64,000 nucleotides of DNA, from assembly GCA_036522515.1 (NCBI GenBank), contig DATDFQ010000041.1, forward strand, positions 1 through 64,000. Reading direction: 5' to 3'. A program made the position numbers and the translations under genes. Below, in pieces: positions 61,100 through 64,000 of this stretch. The stretch's first letter is position 1; the number at the start of each line of letters is the position of its first letter. The notes beneath the pieces are model-generated. The model ran no database searches. It was given only the letters and a program-made list of their open reading frames with translations, and had not been told where the DNA came from. This DNA is from Bacteroidota bacterium. Its GTDB lineage: Bacteria; Bacteroidota; Ignavibacteria; UBA10030; SZUA-254.

Positions 61100-61582
61100 C
61101 TATTTCTTTCCTTTCGATGTGGGCTTCGGAAGTTCGGCGGAGGTATGGTCATGCACGATCCGCCACCCCTCCGGAAACTTCCGAAGGACCAGCGTGAACA
61201 CCCCGTGGGGGCGGCCGGCTTCCCGCTCAAGCATCCAGTGGCCGAAGACCCACGCGGATTCGCCGGACAACAGGTGGACTTCGATCTCCGAGAACGTCAG
61301 GGTTCCCATCAGCGCCCGCGTGCTGTAACTGCGCTTGTACTTGTTCCTCGCCGCGCGCCAGCCCCGTTCGATATTTCCGCCGCTCGTGAAAAGGAGGCTG
61401 TCCGACTCCCAGTAGCCTTTCATATACCCGTCGATGTCGCCGCTGTTCCACGCCCTCGACTGGAGGTCCAGCAGGGCGCGGATGGCGCCCGCCGCGCCCG
61501 CGGCGGATGTGTCCTGCGCGCGGACATTCGAAGCGAGAAAAAAACTCACGTAACACAAAAGGAGGATCCCGGAATGTCTCAC
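61100..61582 (-). CDS. Exported DUF4440/SnoaL-like protein
   Basis: A 160-residue protein with a signal peptide ([19 protein letters not shown]) and an NTF2/SnoaL-like cone domain: [26 protein letters not shown], then [21 protein letters not shown] and [21 protein letters not shown]. The family includes ketosteroid-isomerase-like folds; no catalytic pair is certain. It overlaps the stop of the amidohydrolase gene by 4 bases and precedes purC by 2, so three genes are coupled. Confidence 0.85.
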   Translation of the reverse strand: MRHSGILLLCYVSFFLASNVRAQDTSAAGAAGAIRALLDLQSRAWNSGDIDGYMKGYWESDSLLFTSGGNIERGWRAARNKYKRSYSTRALMGTLTFSEIEVHLLSGESAWVFGHWMLEREAGRPHGVFTLVLRKFPEGWRIVHDHTSAELPKPTSKGKK

Positions 61583-62883
61583 TTCCCCACCTTCAGATCG
61601 TTGAGGAACACCTTGCCATCTTTCATGACGAACCTCACCTGCTCGAGAAGTGTGATGTCCTGGAGAGGATCTCCCTGAACGGCGACAAGGTCCGCGAGCG
61701 CGCCGGGGGAAATCTCCCCGAGCTTCCCGTTCATTTCCAGGAGATCGGCCGCGGCCGATGTCGCGGCTTTGATCGCCTGCATGGGAGTCATGCCCGCATC
61801 GACCATCCGTTTAAACTCGACCGCCTGGTTGATGTCCCACGCGAACCCTCCCGCATCGGTGCCCATGGCGATCTTCACGCCCGCTTTCACCCCTTTTCCG
61901 AACGCTTCCCGCTGATGCTGGATCATCTGCTTATAGATGGGACGCCCCTCCGCGGCTCTCCCTTCCGCGACGTACTCCGTCACGAAGAGCGTCGGACACC
62001 ACCAGGCCCCTTTTTGCTTCGCGAGCGCGATCAACTCGTCGTTGAACCCGTCGCCATGTTCGATCGACGTGACGCCCGCCCTCAGGGCGTTTTCGATCCC
62101 GTCGATACCGACCGCATGCGCGGCGACTTTTCGATGGAGTTTATGCGCCTCATCGCAGATCGTCTTCAGCTCGTCGTACGTGAAGGTGAGGATGCTGTGT
62201 AGATCCCCTTCGGGGGTGAAGTAATAGCTCCTATCGGCATAGACCTTGATCCAATCCGCGCCATATTCAACCTCCTCGCGGACCGCTTTCCGGCATTCGT
62301 CGGGCCCGTCCACCACCTGGACCCCCTTCGGCATGCGGAGCTCCCAGGAATAGCCGAGGAGAGGATAGGCTCCGGTGACGTCGAGCGCACGGGTGGAGAC
62401 GAACATCCTCGGGCCGTCGATGATGCCGTTGTTGATCGCCTTTTTGATATCCACGTCGGCGTACATCGCCCCTTCGGTTTCAACGTCACGGATCGTGGTG
62501 AATCCATGACGCAGGGCGGCCTGCGCCGCGACGGCTCCGCGGATCGTCCGGTAGGGAATCGACTCCTTCAGGAGCTGGTTGTCGTAATCCGCGCTCGTGA
62601 TATCGCCCTGAAGGAGGACATGCGTATGACAATCGATCATTCCCGGGAGGACCGTCGCCGAGCTGAGGTCGATCACCTCTGTCCCCGGGGGTATCTCGCC
62701 GCCGATGTTCCTGATGGTGTTCCCCTCGATGAGAATCGTGACGCCCTCCCGCACCTTGTCACTCTTCCCGTCGATCAGCCGCCCGCATTTTACGGCGACG
62801 AAGGCCGGGGCGGGTGTCTGAGCGCGCAAACCGGCTGCGCTCAGGAATAAGAAGCCGATAACGGCGGCACATGTGATCTTCAT
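61579..62883 (-). CDS. Exported metal-dependent amidohydrolase
   Basis: A 434-residue amidohydrolase of the imidazolonepropionase/prolidase-like group. A signal peptide (AAVIGFLFLSAAGLRAQ) marks it as exported. Metal ligands: HTH in GMIDCHTHVLLQGD (about residue 85), His in KVAAHAVGIDG, the next in TSIEHGDGF, and the Asp in MGTDAGGFAWD. Members commonly cleave dipeptides with a C-terminal basic or proline residue, or lactam compounds; the substrate here is not evident. It begins the coupled set with the DUF4440 and purC genes. Confidence 0.92.
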   Translation of the reverse strand: MKITCAAVIGFLFLSAAGLRAQTPAPAFVAVKCGRLIDGKSDKVREGVTILIEGNTIRNIGGEIPPGTEVIDLSSATVLPGMIDCHTHVLLQGDITSADYDNQLLKESIPYRTIRGAVAAQAALRHGFTTIRDVETEGAMYADVDIKKAINNGIIDGPRMFVSTRALDVTGAYPLLGYSWELRMPKGVQVVDGPDECRKAVREEVEYGADWIKVYADRSYYFTPEGDLHSILTFTYDELKTICDEAHKLHRKVAAHAVGIDGIENALRAGVTSIEHGDGFNDELIALAKQKGAWWCPTLFVTEYVAEGRAAEGRPIYKQMIQHQREAFGKGVKAGVKIAMGTDAGGFAWDINQAVEFKRMVDAGMTPMQAIKAATSAAADLLEMNGKLGEISPGALADLVAVQGDPLQDITLLEQVRFVMKDGKVFLNDLKVGK

Positions 62884-62918
62884 GGGAACCTCTCATACGG
62901 TGGATGATACACCTTCGT

Positions 62919-63085
62919 TGTCATTCTGAGTCGCGAAGCGACGAAGAATCTGTCTGTTCTTCTCGTTCCCACGGTCTGCGTGGGAACGCATACCTCGGCG
63001 CTCTGCGCCGAAACGACGGGATCCTTCGCGGAGTTTATCCCGCGCAGGCGGGACTCAGGATGACGAACAAATACTCAGGGTGACA
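62919..63085. repeat. Family R1 repeat interrupted by an R4 unit
   Basis: The left R1 arm (TGTCATTCTGAGTCGCGAAG) and right arm (GACTCAGGATGAC at 63052-63064) are separated by an R4 unit (62964-63014: CGTTCCCACGGTCTGCGTGG-GAACG, then GGCGCTCTGCGCC) and a CCCGCGCAGGCGGG palindrome. A second partial arm (ACTCAGGGTGACA) follows. It fills most of the 244-base gap between the amidohydrolase and aat genes. Confidence 0.85.
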
Positions 63086-63127
63086 AACAAATTCCAGCCG
63101 CTAATATAGGCACTCCCGCGTCTCTTG

Positions 63128-63736
63128 TCAACCCGCGAAGGAGCGCTTTTTCCCGATCGCATTCCGGAGACGGACAAGGTAGTCGCTCCGCGGAATTTCG
63201 ATCGTCCCGAAGCGGGCGAGATGTGGAGTGACGAACTGCGTGTCGAGAAGTTCGAATTTCCGCTTCCGCAACCGCTCGACGAGATGGACAAGGGCGACCT
63301 TCGAGGCATCCCGCTCGCGGCTGAACATCGACTCCCCGAAGAATGCCGCTCCGAGCGCGACTCCGTATAATCCCCCGGCGAGAACGCCCTCCTTCCACGC
63401 TTCGACCGAATGCGCGTAGCCGAGCAGGTGAAGCCGCAGGTAGCTCTGCACGATCTCTTCGGAAATCCAGGTATCCTCCCTCCCGGCGCAGGCGCGCATC
63501 ACCGCTTCGAACGAGGTGTTAAATTTCACCCCGAAGGTCTCCTTGCGGAGAGTCTGGCTGAGACTGCGGGAGACCTTAAACTCGTCGAGCGGAATGATTC
63601 CACGCAAGGCGGGCGAATACCAGCGCACCTCGCCGTTGCGGGATTCCGCCATCGGAAAGTAACCTGCGCTGTACCCGGCAAGCAGAAACTCCGGTTCGAT
63701 GATCGCCCGGCCGCGGGTATGAGTCGCCCTGGTCAA
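63128..63736 (-). CDS. aat: Leucyl/phenylalanyl-tRNA-protein transferase
   Basis: A 202-residue N-end-rule aminoacyl transferase, which adds Leu or Phe to N-terminal Arg/Lys of proteins and sends them to ClpAP/ClpS degradation. Signatures are LAGYSAGYFPMAES near the N-terminus, RWYSPALRGIIPLDEFKVSRSL, AHSVEAWKEGVLAGGLYGVALG, and FFGESMFSRERDASKVALVHL. The start at 63736 lies 3 bases after the stop of the CBS-domain gene. The length is slightly below the usual 230, as in many Bacteroidota. Confidence 0.95.
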   Translation of the reverse strand: MTRATHTRGRAIIEPEFLLAGYSAGYFPMAESRNGEVRWYSPALRGIIPLDEFKVSRSLSQTLRKETFGVKFNTSFEAVMRACAGREDTWISEEIVQSYLRLHLLGYAHSVEAWKEGVLAGGLYGVALGAAFFGESMFSRERDASKVALVHLVERLRKRKFELLDTQFVTPHLARFGTIEIPRSDYLVRLRNAIGKKRSFAG

Positions 63737-63739
63737 CGC

Positions 63740-64000
63740 TCATCCCCCGTCCAGCTGTTCGGTCTTGCGGATCGGTTTTGGAGGAAGGTTCAGGATCTCC
63801 TCGGGAAAGTTTTCGACGATAAATCCGATAATGTCCTTCACGGAGACGACCGCCAGAGGCCGGTTGCGCTCGTCCACGATGGGGACATGCCGGTAACCGC
63901 CGACATGCATCGCGTTCAGGACAAACGCCACGCTGTCTTCCGGCTGGAGCGTCACCGGGTCCGGGGTCATGAACTCCTGAACCTTGACGGCGCCGAGACC
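63740..64000 (-). CDS. CBS-domain protein, 5' end outside the window
   Basis: The visible 86 C-terminal residues form one CBS motif: VQEFMTPDPVTLQPEDSVAF, MHVGGYRHVPIVDERNRPLAVVSVKDIIGFIV, ending in a short Lys/Pro tail. The frame is open to base 64000, so the gene begins beyond it and probably has a first CBS motif there. CBS pairs bind adenosine nucleotides. It precedes aat by 3 bases on the same strand. Confidence 0.88.
   Translation of the reverse strand, partial: GLGAVKVQEFMTPDPVTLQPEDSVAFVLNAMHVGGYRHVPIVDERNRPLAVVSVKDIIGFIVENFPEEILNLPPKPIRKTEQLDGG

Overview
The window looks like chromosomal DNA of a GC-rich member of the Bacteroidota/Chlorobiota/Ignavibacteriota group. The pointers are a C-terminal type IX secretion (T9SS) sorting domain of the YPNPFNP type, several promoters of the form TTGaca-N17-TATcTTTG that resemble the Bacteroidota -33/-7 consensus, many signal-peptide and lipoprotein genes, and small palindromic repeats between genes. 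I see no rRNA or tRNA gene, CRISPR array, transposase, prophage or plasmid functions. Genes are tightly packed, often with ATGA/GTGA overlaps.

Layout. 0-5 kb: DUF72 protein, RMD1/DUF155 membrane protein, aminotransferase, a small exported Cys protein, an M48 lipoprotein protease and an F420-reductase-like NADP protein. 5-14 kb: mostly minus-strand accessory and stress genes (NmrA-like and other NAD-binding proteins, DUF3224, exported beta-propeller, CPBP protease, DUF1801, VOC, exported DsrE protein, FAD oxidase, SRPBCC). 14-25.5 kb, minus strand: OsmC, MFS transporter, phosphohexomutase, enolase, GT9 glycosyltransferase, a membrane-anchored gluzincin with a repeat tail, a TMTC-like glycosyltransferase and murA.

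25.6-42.8 kb, plus strand, is the centrepiece: a complete reductive uracil/thymine degradation locus. It encodes an NCS1 permease, both dihydropyrimidine dehydrogenase subunits (PreT, PreA), dihydropyrimidinase, beta-ureidopropionase, a class III beta-amino-acid aminotransferase and a CoA-acylating (methyl)malonate-semialdehyde dehydrogenase. Together these would turn uracil or thymine into acetyl-CoA or propionyl-CoA plus ammonia and CO2. Less expected members are a second aldehyde dehydrogenase, a CaiB/BaiF CoA-transferase, an exported DUF1028 Ntn-hydrolase, a T9SS cargo protein, two DinB-fold proteins whose metal-binding histidines are degraded, and a deoxynucleoside kinase. The locus has a strong terminator, two near-identical promoters and a structured leader in the middle (36.0-37.0 kb).

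43-51.5 kb: CtpA-type S41 protease and thymidylate kinase (minus); an ECF sigma factor with a toast-rack envelope protein (plus); a TPR/CHAT lipoprotein whose CHAT catalytic residues are missing (minus); two exported proteins (plus). 51.8-64 kb, minus strand: a coupled rlmN - M1 aminopeptidase - adk - glycerophosphodiesterase set, a DUF167 protein with a two-subunit M16 peptidase, an amidohydrolase - DUF4440 - purC set, then aat and a CBS-domain gene cut by the window end.

At least four families of short palindromic repeats lie between genes. Two of them supply the stop codon of the gene they abut (the deoxynucleoside kinase and the glycerophosphodiesterase).
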